NCBI GenBank assembly: GCA_020630715.1
Contig: JAHDIQ010000006.1
Span: 168,041 to 232,040 of the forward strand
Direction: 5' to 3'
From: Nonlabens sp.
Lineage (GTDB): Bacteria > Bacteroidota > Bacteroidia > Flavobacteriales > Flavobacteriaceae
Length of the DNA stretch: 64,000 nt
Shown here one piece after another: positions 34,549-43,866 of this stretch. The notes beneath the pieces are model-generated. The model did not search any database, had not been told where the DNA came from, and saw only the letters and a program-made list of their open reading frames with translations. Position 1 is the stretch's first letter. Each line of letters starts with the position of its first letter. Made by a program: the position numbers and the translations under genes.

Positions 34549-34915
34549 GATAGGAAATTAAATGATTTAAATTAAGTAAACAAACACCGTTACGATCCTT
34601 TCTGTCTCTCGGCTTAGCCGAGATCCACCTTTCCTTGCCAAGGAAAGGAACTTAACATATATATTACAAAGTCATTGCTGGTGAGGCAAGAGTTTAGCAG
34701 TCTGTAAAAGCTATGAGCGTGATGATCATTCCAGTTCTACTTCAACAGATTGCCACTCTAGACTTAGCCGTAATCACCATAGCCTTTTCTTAGTCAATCC
34801 ACTGTAGAATGGATTAGGTTAAGGAAGAATCAAAATGCTCGTAATCAATATTTTCTTAAAAACTTTACAATATAGTTAACTAACTGGTTTTTATATTTGT
34901 AGGAAAACGATTATT
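34549..34915. repeat. Intergenic region with hairpin repeats upstream of the T9SS protein gene
   Basis: Holds two perfect hairpins: TCTCGGC-TTA-GCCGAGA (34607-34623) and CCTTTCCTT-GCC-AAGGAAAGG (34628-34648). A weaker inverted repeat AATCCA/TGGATT lies near 34800. The rest shows no convincing reading frame. The promoter of the following gene is at its right end. Confidence 0.65.
34892..34899 (+). promoter_or_regulatory. Candidate -7 element TATATTTG
   Basis: Exact match to TAnnTTTG, 16 bases before the ATG at 34916. No TTG is visible at the usual -33 distance. Confidence 0.5.
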
Positions 34916-37399
34916 ATGAGAATACTGATATTTTTAAGTTGCATTTTTTCTTTTGTTTTAGTGAATGCACAACAAGAAAACAATTATTGGTATTTCGGTG
35001 AAAACGCAGGTTTAGATTTTTCAACTTCTCCACCTACTTCCTTAGATGATGGTGCACTTTCCTCTTTTGAAGGTTGTTCATCTGTAAGTGATGTAAATGG
35101 TTCTCTATTATTTTATACCGATGGGACCACGATATGGAATAGGAATCACGTTCCTATGCCAAATGGTACAGGTTTAACAGGTAATTCCAGTAGCGCACAA
35201 TCATCGTTAATAATCAAAGATGATAACATACCTAATATATATTATGTAGCCACGATATCAGTAGGATTTGGTCTTAACTATTCAATCGTTGATGTGAGTT
35301 TAGATAACGGTTTAGGCGATATTATTCCAGCTAGGAAAAATATTGTAATACAAAGCGCTACTCAAGAAAAAATGACGGCAATTCCTAATTCAACGGGTTA
35401 TTGGCTAGTTACTTTTTATCAAGGAGTTTACAGCGCATATCGAGTTGGAGGAGGATTTATCGCCACATCAAATCCTACTATTTCCACGGTTCCTCAAACA
35501 CAAGCTTTAACAGATCAAAGAGGTGTTTTAAAGGCTTCACCAGACGGAACAAAACTAGTAAACACCTCTGTAAGTGTTACAAATCAAGCTTTCTTAACCA
35601 GTTTTGATACTACATCAGGTTCGGTATCTAATCCAATTCCTCTATCTAGTTCAACTAATTTTACTAAATTTTATGGTGCAGAGTTTTCTCCTAACTCTCA
35701 ATTTGTTTATTTACAGGCAAACACTTCTGATCCAGGTAATACCTGTGGAGCGAATAATCAACGCCAGATACTTCAATTTAATACAGCTGGAACCGCTGGC
35801 TGGTATTTTAAGCCAATTCCCATTGCTGGCACGCCATCTTTTACTGGTGGTAGAGGTTCCTTACAGTTAGGTCCAGATAGTAAAATTTATGTAGCCAGAA
35901 CATGTGAAGCTTGGCTTGGTGTTATTCAGAATCCAGATCTTCTAGGTACTAATTCAAATTATCTTCACGATGGAGTGGGACTTGCGCAGGCAACTAGAAG
36001 TAGAGAAGGATTACCTAATCAACTATCTTTTAACTACAGAATTACGGATAATAAAGTGACAGGTGTCGTTAAAATTGATGCTGATGCAAATGGTTGTGAT
36101 GTTATGGATGATGGATATCAAAATTTGATAATTAATTTCCAGTCAACTGATTTCAATGCATTTGGTATACCTATTGATAGCGGATTATATGAGGTAAATC
36201 TACCTGATGGTCAATACTCGATTACTCCAAACCCTGAAAACCCATCCTACTGGAATATTTCACCAGCTAGCGTAACGGTTGATTTTCCAACCCAAGCTAG
36301 TCCATTTACACAAGACTTTTGTGTTACCGCCAATGGAATAGTTGAGGATCTTGAAGTATTCGTAGTTCCATTAGAGCAAGCGCGACCAGGTTTTGATACT
36401 GACTATATGGTACGTATTAATAATAAAGGAAATCAGACAGCAAGTGGTACCGTAACGCTAGACTATGAAGATGGTTTTATGACCTTGCTTTCTAGCACGC
36501 CTACCGCAGCGCAACCTGCTACAAATCAATTAAGCTGGTCATTTAGTAACCTACAACCTTTCCAGATGGAAGAGTATGAGTTTACCATGACCTTGAATAC
36601 ACCTACACAAGCCACTAATCCTTTAAATAGTAATGATATCCTAACTTTTACAGGCGTAGTAAATGGTCAAGGTACAGATGCCATGCCAGCAGATAATACC
36701 ATGATTTTTGATCAAACAGTAGTAAACTCTTTTGATCCTAACGATAAAACCTGTCTACAAGGTGAAACCATAGATCCTGTAGATGTAGGTGAATATGTTC
36801 ATTATATGATCCGTTTTGAGAACACAGGAACGGCTAGCGCGATTAATGTGGTGATTAAAGATGAGATAGACCTCACTAAATTTGATATCACAACGCTAGT
36901 TCCTTTAGGTGGTAGCCATGATTACTACACTAGAATTAGAGAAGGGAATATTGTTGAGTTTATACACGAGGATATCAATCTAGATTTTAATGATGCTACT
37001 AATGATGGTCATGTATTATTTAAAATTAAAACCCTAAATACTTTAGTTGCAGGCGATACCTTTGATAATGATGCAGGAATTTATTTTGACTTTAATTTTC
37101 CTATTATTACAAATAATGAAGTTGTAACCGTTATGAGCACTGCCAGCATCGGTGAATCTACAGACAGTACCATTTCTGTTTATCCTAATCCTACTAATGG
37201 TATTTTAAATATCAACAGTGATCATTCGATTCAAACCATAGATATTTTAGACTTGAATGGAAGAATGATCTCAAAATATGATTTCACTTCAAGCAATACA
37301 CTTCAACAGATTGACCTATCTCAATTAGGAACTGGTGTTTATTTCGTAACTGTGATGAGTGATTTAGGTAAAAGCACCCAAGAACTTATCGTTGAATAA
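34916..37399 (+). CDS. Large secreted propeller-like protein, T9SS type A sorting domain
   Basis: An 827-residue secreted protein with a signal peptide ending VNAQ. Residues about 20-375 form a propeller-like domain beginning NYWYFGENAGLDF, with SLLFYTDGTTIWNRNH. The same module opens the proteins at 48144 and 51237. A short carbohydrate-binding-like segment follows. Next is a conserved-repeat/DUF7619-like beta domain (about 600-745; FDPNDKTCLQGE, IRFENTGTA, FDFNFPIITN). The end is a type A sorting domain (VYPNPTNGILNI, ILDLNGRMI, LGTGVYFVTV). Export to the surface by type IX secretion is expected. The ligand or substrate is unknown. Confidence 0.85.
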   Translation: MRILIFLSCIFSFVLVNAQQENNYWYFGENAGLDFSTSPPTSLDDGALSSFEGCSSVSDVNGSLLFYTDGTTIWNRNHVPMPNGTGLTGNSSSAQSSLIIKDDNIPNIYYVATISVGFGLNYSIVDVSLDNGLGDIIPARKNIVIQSATQEKMTAIPNSTGYWLVTFYQGVYSAYRVGGGFIATSNPTISTVPQTQALTDQRGVLKASPDGTKLVNTSVSVTNQAFLTSFDTTSGSVSNPIPLSSSTNFTKFYGAEFSPNSQFVYLQANTSDPGNTCGANNQRQILQFNTAGTAGWYFKPIPIAGTPSFTGGRGSLQLGPDSKIYVARTCEAWLGVIQNPDLLGTNSNYLHDGVGLAQATRSREGLPNQLSFNYRITDNKVTGVVKIDADANGCDVMDDGYQNLIINFQSTDFNAFGIPIDSGLYEVNLPDGQYSITPNPENPSYWNISPASVTVDFPTQASPFTQDFCVTANGIVEDLEVFVVPLEQARPGFDTDYMVRINNKGNQTASGTVTLDYEDGFMTLLSSTPTAAQPATNQLSWSFSNLQPFQMEEYEFTMTLNTPTQATNPLNSNDILTFTGVVNGQGTDAMPADNTMIFDQTVVNSFDPNDKTCLQGETIDPVDVGEYVHYMIRFENTGTASAINVVIKDEIDLTKFDITTLVPLGGSHDYYTRIREGNIVEFIHEDINLDFNDATNDGHVLFKIKTLNTLVAGDTFDNDAGIYFDFNFPIITNNEVVTVMSTASIGESTDSTISVYPNPTNGILNINSDHSIQTIDILDLNGRMISKYDFTSSNTLQQIDLSQLGTGVYFVTVMSDLGKSTQELIVE

Positions 37400-37425
37400 C
37401 TGTTGATATGATTATGCTTTCGCGA

Positions 37426-37440
37426 AAGCGTTTTTATATG
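37426..37440. repeat. GCTTTCGCGAAAGC palindrome copy, intergenic, terminator-like
   Basis: Perfect 14-bp copy 27 bases after the T9SS gene stop, followed directly by GTTTTTAT. The hairpin plus T-run could work as an intrinsic terminator. It also sits about 20 bp upstream of the next -7 element. Confidence 0.85.
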
Positions 37441-37459
37441 ATTACTAAATGATCCTTTT

Positions 37460-37467
37460 TAACTTTG
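37460..37467 (+). promoter_or_regulatory. Candidate -7 element TAACTTTG for the DUF3078 gene
   Basis: Exact match to TAnnTTTG, 19 bases before the ATG at 37487. The palindrome at 37426-37440 occupies the -33 region. Confidence 0.5.
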
Positions 37468-37486
37468 TGAATCACAAAAGCGATCT

Positions 37487-38452
37487 ATGTTAGAAAAGTA
37501 TTTATTCATTGTATTTATTGCATTTATAGTGAATGATACCGTTGCTCAGGATTCTATCCCTACTGCTCAACAAAATAACTGGAATTCATGGGGACGCGTA
37601 AGTTTTATCTTTAACCAAAGTGCCTTTAACGCGCAATGGCAAGGTGGTGGAATCACAAATATATCAGGTGACGTAGGCGTTAATTATGACTTGCAATACA
37701 AGCAACGTAAATTATCATGGGATACTAAAGTCATTACAGAATTTGGTTTGAGTCAAGTAAAGGACCAGCGATTCCTGCGTAAAACTACAGATCGTTTTGA
37801 GGTGAATAGTATATTAGGTAATCAAATCAATGAATCCAACTGGAATTATAGTGCCATTTTTAATTTTAGAACCCAGTTTATTTCTGGTTATAGATTCTTT
37901 GATCGTGAAGAAACTAATGATAATGGAATCACTAGAACCATTCAAGATCGTACTGAGGTATCTGGTGGTTTTTCTCCAGCATACTTTCAAATAGGTCCTG
38001 GATTTTTATGGAGAAAATCTAAAAATTTCACCATCAATCTCGCACCTGCCACAACGCGTCTCATAACTGTTTCACCTCGATTTACCAAAGTGGATGAAAA
38101 TGATCCTGCTGCTGTAGACGCCTATAAACCATTTTTTGGGGTAGAGGCTAACCGTACTGCAAGATGGGAAGTAGGTGCGGCCGTGCGTGCTTACGGTAAA
38201 TTTGAGGTACTAGAAAACATACACCTAGAACAGATTTTAAGTCTGTACAGTGATTACCTGGATCGTCCTAAAAACGTGGATATAGATTATGCGCTTAATT
38301 TGTTCTTAAAAGTAAATAAATACATCAGTGGTAATTTTGCTTTTCAAGCTATTTATGACAATAACGCCGCTAGAGGTTTTCAAATACGTCAAGTCATAGG
38401 TTTAGGATTCAGGTATGATTTTGGTGAAAAACCTAAGAAGAAAAGCACCTAG
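37487..38452 (+). CDS. DUF3078 family outer-membrane protein
   Basis: A 321-residue exported protein with a signal peptide (MLEKYLFIVFIAFIVNDTVAQ). It contains the DUF3078 pattern: SFIFNQSAFNAQWQGGG (about 40-56), then alternating beta strands with aromatic ends (NYDLQYKQRKLSWDTKVITEFGL), and a final strand RQVIGLGFRYDFG. It is probably a beta-barrel of unknown role. Its 3' end forms part of a terminator stem (38427-38474). Confidence 0.85.
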   Translation: MLEKYLFIVFIAFIVNDTVAQDSIPTAQQNNWNSWGRVSFIFNQSAFNAQWQGGGITNISGDVGVNYDLQYKQRKLSWDTKVITEFGLSQVKDQRFLRKTTDRFEVNSILGNQINESNWNYSAIFNFRTQFISGYRFFDREETNDNGITRTIQDRTEVSGGFSPAYFQIGPGFLWRKSKNFTINLAPATTRLITVSPRFTKVDENDPAAVDAYKPFFGVEANRTARWEVGAAVRAYGKFEVLENIHLEQILSLYSDYLDRPKNVDIDYALNLFLKVNKYISGNFAFQAIYDNNAARGFQIRQVIGLGFRYDFGEKPKKKST

Positions 38453-38474
38453 ATTTTAAAGTACTTAGGTTTTT
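38427..38474 (+). terminator. Terminator overlapping the DUF3078 gene end
   Basis: Perfect 11-bp arms AAAAACCTAAG (38427-38437) and CTTAGGTTTTT (38464-38474) separated by 26 bases that include the stop codon. T residues close the second arm. Confidence 0.65.
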
Positions 38475-38604
38475 AGTTTACAGTCTAGAGTGATTAAGGT
38501 TATAACGCAGCGGTTAGTTCTGTATGTAAGATGCTCTTAGTTGCTAGCTGATTTTTTGTTATAGATTTATGATCTCCATAGCTTTATGAATAGGGTTACT
38601 TTAG

Positions 38605-38612
38605 TAATTTTG
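38605..38612 (+). promoter_or_regulatory. Candidate -7 element TAATTTTG for the PH-domain operon
   Basis: Exact match to TAnnTTTG, 20 bases before the ATG at 38633. Confidence 0.5.
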
Positions 38613-38632
38613 AGAAGACACTATAACAACTT

Positions 38633-39136
38633 ATGACAAACGACAAAATTCAAGCTACAGAATTGCCTAGCATAGAGCAATCAACTTTTGAAAAACATCC
38701 CAAACGTTTTTTAAACAAGAAATTAATTGCCAAAGTTGTTTTTTTCATCCCATTACTCATCGGGATTGTCGTTACCTCATTTTTTATAGAATTGGATGGT
38801 TTTTTGACCTATACCTTATCTGCATGGTTTGTTCTATTCTTATGTTTATTAGCAGTTTCATATAAAGAGTTCTTTGTACGAGGTTATGTGCTTAGAGAAC
38901 ATGACATCACTTATAAACGTGGCTGGTTATTCCATCACCAGATCACCGTACCTTTTAATCGCATACAGCATACAGATATTAATCATGGTCCTATAGATCG
39001 CTGGTTCAATCTATGTGAGTTAGAAATTTTTACGGCTGGTGGATCGTCTAGTGATTTGAGTATTTCTGGATTAGATCCAGATGACGCATCGCGTATTAAA
39101 AAGTACATCAGTTCAAAAACGGCACAGCATGTTTGA
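38633..39136 (+). CDS. PH domain-containing membrane protein (YdbS-like, bPH2)
   Basis: A 167-residue protein with two transmembrane segments (about 33-54 and 59-77) and one bacterial PH-like (DUF304) domain. The domain includes RGYVLREHDITYKRGWLFHHQITVPFNRIQHT and ELEIFTAGGSSSDLSISGL. It pairs with the following larger protein, whose ATG overlaps its end by eight bases. This is the YdbS-YdbT arrangement. Function is unproven; homologous pairs have been linked to envelope stress or resistance to cell-wall agents. Confidence 0.88.
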   Translation: MTNDKIQATELPSIEQSTFEKHPKRFLNKKLIAKVVFFIPLLIGIVVTSFFIELDGFLTYTLSAWFVLFLCLLAVSYKEFFVRGYVLREHDITYKRGWLFHHQITVPFNRIQHTDINHGPIDRWFNLCELEIFTAGGSSSDLSISGLDPDDASRIKKYISSKTAQHV

Positions 39137-40646
39137 TCTTTCTGCACCGCAACGCCAGAGCAAGAAAGTGATCCTAGTGTATTTGCTTAAGAATATTCGC
39201 GGATTGATTTTACTTACTTTATATGCACTTTTTGGGATGCAGGCGTGGTCTAATTTCTATATCAGTTTAGGATTTACGGTGTTCTTTGGTTTTGTATCGC
39301 TGATTTCGCCCGTGTTACAGTACTTGTTTTTTACCTTTCACGTAGAAGGTGACGAACTTATTATTCACAAAGGTTGGCTTTTTAAAGAACGTAAAGCCAT
39401 ACCGTTAGATCGCGTTCAGTCTATCAATATTAATGAGAATGTAGTACAGCGCTTTTTAAACATCGTATCTGTAGAATTAGAAACGGCTGGATCAAAAAAG
39501 AAAGAATTAGAAATTCCTGGACTAGAACGCGAAGTTGCCCAAGAACTAAAAAGACAACTGGCTTTAAAACCAAACACAGAAACAATTGAAACCCTTAAAA
39601 TTGCTGGAGACCAAGAACCTATTGAATCTGTTAACAACAGGTCAAATCTTATCCTACAACTAGGAATTCTAGATTTGTTAAAAGTAGGAATCACCCAAAA
39701 TCACTTGCGCAGTGGTGGATTAGCTTTAGGAGTTTTATTTGGGTTCTGGTATAATATTAAAGATGCTGTAGAAAGTTATTTTGGGAATCCGTTTGAAAAC
39801 TGGGATGAAGATCTAGAACAATATGTGACCACGCATGCTTATGATTATAGTGATATCATTATTACAGGATTAGCAGGTTTTGTGTTTTTTCTATTCATTA
39901 GTGTTATTATTAGTCTGCTTACTACGATTAATCAGTATTACGGGTTCCAACTCATAAAAGATCACGATCATATTGAACTTAAAATGGGATTGTTTAATCG
40001 CAGGGAAATAAAAGTACCTATTTCAAAAATTCAAATCTTAGAATTTCATTCTAATCCATTGCGTAAGTTACTAGGTTATCAAACGGCACGAGTGTTTCAA
40101 GCACAATCCCAAGATGATAAATTAAGCGCGGTATCGATTCCAGCCTGTAAACCAGAAATGCGAGCCATATTACAAGAGTTAATTTTTAATGAAACCGTAG
40201 CATCTACTTATGAAGATGTACCAGCGTATAAATGGTCTTATGTGAGATTGAGCTTTTACATCGCTATTTGTATTCTTGCTCCATTTTTAGTGATGTCCAT
40301 CTATTTTAATCACTATGAGTTCATTGTAGCTATAGCGCTTGTGATTTTATTGATTCTAGGATTAAGCTATAAATATGGCGCTAGTTGCAGTATTGCGCGT
40401 GATGATACGTTTATGATTTTTAAGAAAGGCTGGATATTTCCACGTACCATTATAACGCCTATTTATAAAGCGCAAGCAGTAGAGAAGTGGCGCAGTATAT
40501 TCATTAAACGTCGCAAGCAGGCACATTTAAAAATGCACACTGCATCTGGTTCAAGGCAGTTAAAATACCTGCCAGAACCAGTGATCTGTAAGCTCAATAA
40601 TGTGATAAATAATCGCGTGATTCAGTCTACAGAAAGCTGGATGTAG
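39129..40646 (+). CDS. PH domain-containing membrane protein (YdbT-like)
   Basis: About 505 residues with three PH-like (DUF304) modules separated by transmembrane pairs. The repeats are visible as HKGWLFKERKAIPLDRVQSI, KMGLFNRREIKVPISKIQIL and KKGWIFPRTIITPIYKAQAV. The start is placed at ATG 39129 (MFDLSAPQRQ), giving an 8-base overlap with the preceding gene. The longer frame from 39081 is unlikely. Its stop abuts the converging NTF2-like gene. Confidence 0.88.
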   Translation: MFDLSAPQRQSKKVILVYLLKNIRGLILLTLYALFGMQAWSNFYISLGFTVFFGFVSLISPVLQYLFFTFHVEGDELIIHKGWLFKERKAIPLDRVQSININENVVQRFLNIVSVELETAGSKKKELEIPGLEREVAQELKRQLALKPNTETIETLKIAGDQEPIESVNNRSNLILQLGILDLLKVGITQNHLRSGGLALGVLFGFWYNIKDAVESYFGNPFENWDEDLEQYVTTHAYDYSDIIITGLAGFVFFLFISVIISLLTTINQYYGFQLIKDHDHIELKMGLFNRREIKVPISKIQILEFHSNPLRKLLGYQTARVFQAQSQDDKLSAVSIPACKPEMRAILQELIFNETVASTYEDVPAYKWSYVRLSFYIAICILAPFLVMSIYFNHYEFIVAIALVILLILGLSYKYGASCSIARDDTFMIFKKGWIFPRTIITPIYKAQAVEKWRSIFIKRRKQAHLKMHTASGSRQLKYLPEPVICKLNNVINNRVIQSTESWM

Positions 40647-41144
40647 TTACGGATAATACCTCGTATCTGTAATACCACTAATCATCCACTTATCGTCTAT
40701 ATAAACCAGTGTAAATACATTAGTTCCATTGTGTTGAAAAGCGTCATCCACGTAAAACTCATAGGTTGCGTTAACACTAGCGATGTCTACACTATTAGTG
40801 GTTTTAATCTGGATCAAACGTTCTTCAATTTTTGCAGTATCGGGAATTCTCCCTATTCCTTCTAAAAATGCCGTGATAGGCGTATGCATCACACGACGAC
40901 CCTTTGATTTTGATATAATGAGTGAGTGTAATGTGATTTTAGGCGTCATCATCTCACGCATCGCAGTGGTATCTTTTTTGTGAAAATGATTAAAAAAAGC
41001 TTTAACGGCATCAGCAGGTTTCATTTTTTCTTGCACCATTTCTGTTTCTACGACTGTGGTAGAATCTTGCGGTGTAGGCTGTTGAGAGTACGCTTTCGCG
41101 AAAGCAAAACACATCAACATCACAACTATAACTAGCTTTTTCAT
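40647..41144 (-). CDS. Secreted SnoaL/NTF2-like protein
   Basis: A 165-residue exported protein of the nuclear transport factor 2-like fold. After the signal peptide comes [23 protein letters not shown] (the family's N-terminal helices), then beta strands ending [17 protein letters not shown]. The start is placed at 41144, since the longer frame to 41246 lacks a signal sequence at its N-terminus. The end of the signal peptide (FAFAKAYS) is encoded by a palindrome copy and provides an A-K-A cleavage motif. Its start faces the panB gene. Confidence 0.8.
   Translation of the reverse strand: MKKLVIVVMLMCFAFAKAYSQQPTPQDSTTVVETEMVQEKMKPADAVKAFFNHFHKKDTTAMREMMTPKITLHSLIISKSKGRRVMHTPITAFLEGIGRIPDTAKIEERLIQIKTTNSVDIASVNATYEFYVDDAFQHNGTNVFTLVYIDDKWMISGITDTRYYP
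41092..41105. repeat. GCTTTCGCGAAAGC palindrome copy forming a signal-peptide end
   Basis: Perfect 14-bp copy at the 5' end of the NTF2-like gene, read on the minus strand as AFAKA. It supplies the A-x-A motif just before the mature protein. Confidence 0.9.
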
Positions 41145-41196
41145 TATCAATTTATTTATGGTAATATTACTACTTTTACAATTCAAAGCCAATTTA

Positions 41197-42015
41197 ATGT
41201 CTACAGCAAAAAAGGAATACAAAAGAGTCACTGTGAAATCACTCACAGAGATGAAGCATAGTAACGAGAAAATATCAATGCTTACCGCATACGATTATAC
41301 GATGGCAAAAATCATTGATAGCGCTGGGATTGACGTGATACTGGTAGGTGATAGTGCGAGTAATGTGATGGCTGGTCATGAGACCACGCTTCCTATTACA
41401 TTAGATCAGATGATTTATCATGCTAGTAGTGTGGTGCGAGCAGTAGATCGTGCGCTTGTGGTGGTTGATTTGCCCTTTGGTAGTTATCAAAGTGATCCTA
41501 AAGAGGCCTTGCGTAGTGCGATACGTATTATGAAAGAAAGTGGTGGACACAGTGTAAAGTTGGAAGGTGGAAGTGAGGTAAAAGACTCTATCAAACGTAT
41601 TCTACATGCTGGAATTCCTGTGATGGGACATTTAGGTTTAACGCCACAATCGATCTATAAATTTGGAACATACACGGTAAGAGCAAAAGAAAAAGCCGAA
41701 GCAGAAAAACTAAAAGAAGATGCTTTATTGCTAGAAAAATGGGGCTGTTTTGCTCTAGTGCTAGAAAAAGTTCCTGCATCGCTGGCACAAGAAGTAGCAG
41801 AAAGTCTTACCATTCCTGTAATCGGTATAGGTGCTGGTAGTGGCGTAGATGGACAGGTGCTGGTTTCTCATGATATGTTTGGCATGACGCATGAGTTTAA
41901 TCCACGTTTTTTAAGACGTTATTTAAACCTTTATGATGATATGGGCAATGCCGTTTCTCAATACGTGAAAGATGTAAAATCTGTTGATTTCCCTAATGAT
42001 AAGGAACAATACTAG
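41197..42015 (+). CDS. panB: 3-methyl-2-oxobutanoate hydroxymethyltransferase PanB
   Basis: Makes ketopantoate from 2-oxoisovalerate and methylene-tetrahydrofolate in pantothenate/CoA synthesis. The start is placed at 41197 ([16 protein letters not shown]), preceded by a promoter-like TACTTTTA (41171-41178). Family motifs are [30 protein letters not shown] (Mg binding), [17 protein letters not shown] and [14 protein letters not shown]. The length of 272 residues is normal. The last four bases overlap the converging esterase gene. Confidence 0.96.
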   Translation: MSTAKKEYKRVTVKSLTEMKHSNEKISMLTAYDYTMAKIIDSAGIDVILVGDSASNVMAGHETTLPITLDQMIYHASSVVRAVDRALVVVDLPFGSYQSDPKEALRSAIRIMKESGGHSVKLEGGSEVKDSIKRILHAGIPVMGHLGLTPQSIYKFGTYTVRAKEKAEAEKLKEDALLLEKWGCFALVLEKVPASLAQEVAESLTIPVIGIGAGSGVDGQVLVSHDMFGMTHEFNPRFLRRYLNLYDDMGNAVSQYVKDVKSVDFPNDKEQY

Positions 42016-42794
42016 AATAGTTCTAACCAGCTAGCATAAAAAGCGGGAAATAAGGCTTGCCATGTTTTCTCACTGTGATTTGCGCCTTCTATGACAGAAT
42101 AAGACACTTTGATGTGATCAGATAGCATTAAATCATGCATGCGTTTCATATCGGGAACCATGTCGTCACTTTCGCTATCGCCACATTGAAAGATGTAATG
42201 CTGTTCGATATCACTAGTTTCTACAAAGTCAGTTGCTATTTTATAAGCATCATCACTCCACCAAAAGGATGGAGAAAACACACCAACGGTTGAAAAATAT
42301 TCTGGATGTTTTATACCAGCATAATGCGCAAATAATCCTCCTAAAGAGCTTCCTGCTATTGCGATTTGTTGCTCTTTTACTTTAAGATTATATTTTTTAT
42401 AAACATAAGGTTGTACCGTATTCATGATCCATTCTAAAAAAGGCATTGCATTGCCTCCACCATATTTTTCATTCTTATAAGGTGTGAGTTCATCCATACG
42501 CAAATCATTACCATGATCTATTCCTATCACAATGGCTTGATCTTTTAAAGGAAATGAATTTACAATTTCATCTACCATCCACTCACCAGCATAACTGGTT
42601 TTCTCATCAAATAAATTCTGACCATCTAACATATAGAGTAGTGGAGTAGCTCTATTCTGATAGTCTTGTGGTAAGAAAACACGTATAGTTCTATATCCAT
42701 CCTGATAAGCTACAGAATCGATCACTATTTTTTGAGCAAGTAGGATTTGAGAGCTTAAAGTTATAAATACCAGAAATAAGAAGGTTTTTTTCAT
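42012..42794 (-). CDS. Secreted esterase D-like alpha/beta hydrolase
   Basis: A 260-residue exported hydrolase of the putative-esterase (Fes/EsD-like) family with a signal peptide ending LLAQ. The fold starts with [22 protein letters not shown] and [13 protein letters not shown]. The nucleophile lies in [11 protein letters not shown] (about 146-156) and the late His in [10 protein letters not shown] (about 240). Carbohydrate-ester or siderophore-ester substrates are possible. A -7-like TACCTTTA lies on the minus strand at 42799-42806. Confidence 0.86.
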   Translation of the reverse strand: MKKTFLFLVFITLSSQILLAQKIVIDSVAYQDGYRTIRVFLPQDYQNRATPLLYMLDGQNLFDEKTSYAGEWMVDEIVNSFPLKDQAIVIGIDHGNDLRMDELTPYKNEKYGGGNAMPFLEWIMNTVQPYVYKKYNLKVKEQQIAIAGSSLGGLFAHYAGIKHPEYFSTVGVFSPSFWWSDDAYKIATDFVETSDIEQHYIFQCGDSESDDMVPDMKRMHDLMLSDHIKVSYSVIEGANHSEKTWQALFPAFYASWLELF

Positions 42795-42849
42795 GGTATA
42801 AAGGTAATAAACTCATCAATTTGTTAAATTGCTTATTATACATTGAATT

Positions 42850-43260
42850 ATGACCTACACACAAGAAGAAAAACTAGCTATTATTAGTGAATTGATACTA
42901 ATGGCGCATGCAGATCATAAATTAAAAAAAGAAGAGATTTCTTTTTTAACTGCTATAAGCCAGCGCCTAGAAATAGATGCGACGATAATGAAACATATGG
43001 TAGAGCATCCAGAGGAATTAGAGATTATAGTTCCTAAGCAGTTTACTAAACGCATTCTTCACTTTCATAGATTGATGTTAATGATGCATATAGACGGTCA
43101 TGTAGATCTTGAAGAATTACAGTTGTTATATGCCACAGCATTGCGTTACGGAATTCGTAAAAACACCGTAGATCGACTGCTATTAACCATGGAGAAATAT
43201 CCACATGGTGATATTCCACCTACAGAACTAATGGAAATACACCAGTCTAATAGTAATTAA
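42850..43260 (+). CDS. TerB-like domain protein
   Basis: A 136-residue all-helical soluble protein resembling the TerB fold: EKLAIISELILMAHADHKLKKEEISFL (about 7-33), and a second similar half, LHFHRLMLMMHIDGHVDLEELQLLYATALRYG (about 70-101). Each half has an acidic Asp/Glu pattern that could bind metal. The family is tied to tellurite resistance and stress roles, but nothing specific can be said here. It lies just upstream of the Hsp20 gene region. Confidence 0.7.
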   Translation: MTYTQEEKLAIISELILMAHADHKLKKEEISFLTAISQRLEIDATIMKHMVEHPEELEIIVPKQFTKRILHFHRLMLMMHIDGHVDLEELQLLYATALRYGIRKNTVDRLLLTMEKYPHGDIPPTELMEIHQSNSN

Positions 43261-43261
43261 T

Positions 43262-43307
43262 TGACATAATGTCATTAAATAACCTTTAAAAAACGACATA
43301 GTGTCGT
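43262..43307. promoter_or_regulatory. Two operator-like dyads upstream of the Hsp20 gene
   Basis: TGACA-TAA-TGTCA (43262-43274) and ACGACA-TAG-TGTCGT (43293-43307) share the core GACATARTGTC, with centres 32 bp apart. They begin two bases after the TerB-like stop and end 66 bases before the Hsp20 ATG. This fits operators for a dimeric repressor controlling the heat-shock gene (inference). Confidence 0.6.
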
Positions 43308-43373
43308 GTTTTTATTATTGGTGTACAATTTGCCTTTTAGATACTGAATTTAAAACAATTAAAATTTAGTATT

Positions 43374-43802
43374 ATGAAATTAGCACATAGAAACACAAAC
43401 AACTGGTTACCATCATTAATTGATGAAATGTTTAACAATGATTATATAGGTGGTAGAATAAGCACCACAGCGCATCTTCCAGCAGTAAACATCGCAGAGA
43501 AGGATGATCAGTTTCATTTAGAAATGGTGATTCCAGGATTTAAAAAGGATGAAGTACAAATAGAATTAGATCAAGATGTTCTAACGATTTCTTCAGAGGT
43601 AACACAAGAAACAGAAGAGAAGACAGAACAGTTTACTCGTAAGGAATTTGTAAAGAGTTCTTTTAAACGCAGTTTCAATTTACCAGATACGGTAAATCAA
43701 GAATCCATAGAAGCAAACTATGCAGACGGAATCTTAACCATCGCTTTACCTAAAAAAGAGGAAGCCTTACCTCAACCTAAGCGTATGATTGCCTTGAAGT
43801 AA
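43374..43802 (+). CDS. Hsp20/alpha-crystallin small heat shock protein
   Basis: A 142-residue ATP-independent chaperone. The alpha-crystallin domain (about 40-130) includes HLPAVNIAEKDDQFHLEMVIPGFKKDEVQIELDQDVLTIS and FKRSFNLPDTV, and it ends ANYADGILTIALPK. The C-terminal tail is short, with an A-L-P motif. It is probably heat or stress induced; two dyad sequences upstream may be its operators. A bidirectional terminator follows. Confidence 0.95.
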   Translation: MKLAHRNTNNWLPSLIDEMFNNDYIGGRISTTAHLPAVNIAEKDDQFHLEMVIPGFKKDEVQIELDQDVLTISSEVTQETEEKTEQFTRKEFVKSSFKRSFNLPDTVNQESIEANYADGILTIALPKKEEALPQPKRMIALK

Positions 43803-43823
43803 TTTTTTTGTTCTTGCTTCAAG

Positions 43824-43853
43824 AAAAACCCTAGCTTAACGGCTAGGGTTTTT
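43824..43853. terminator. Bidirectional terminator between hsp20 and the surface protein gene
   Basis: Perfect 12-bp stem AAAAACCCTAGC/GCTAGGGTTTTT with a 6-base loop. The A and T ends make it functional in both directions for the converging genes. Confidence 0.92.
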
Positions 43854-43866
43854 GTTGTTAGTCAAT

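Noticed and set aside
38633..40646. Frameshifted single PH-domain gene
   Set aside because: Both parts have proper starts and an 8-base stop/start overlap, and the two-gene YdbS-YdbT arrangement is a normal one.
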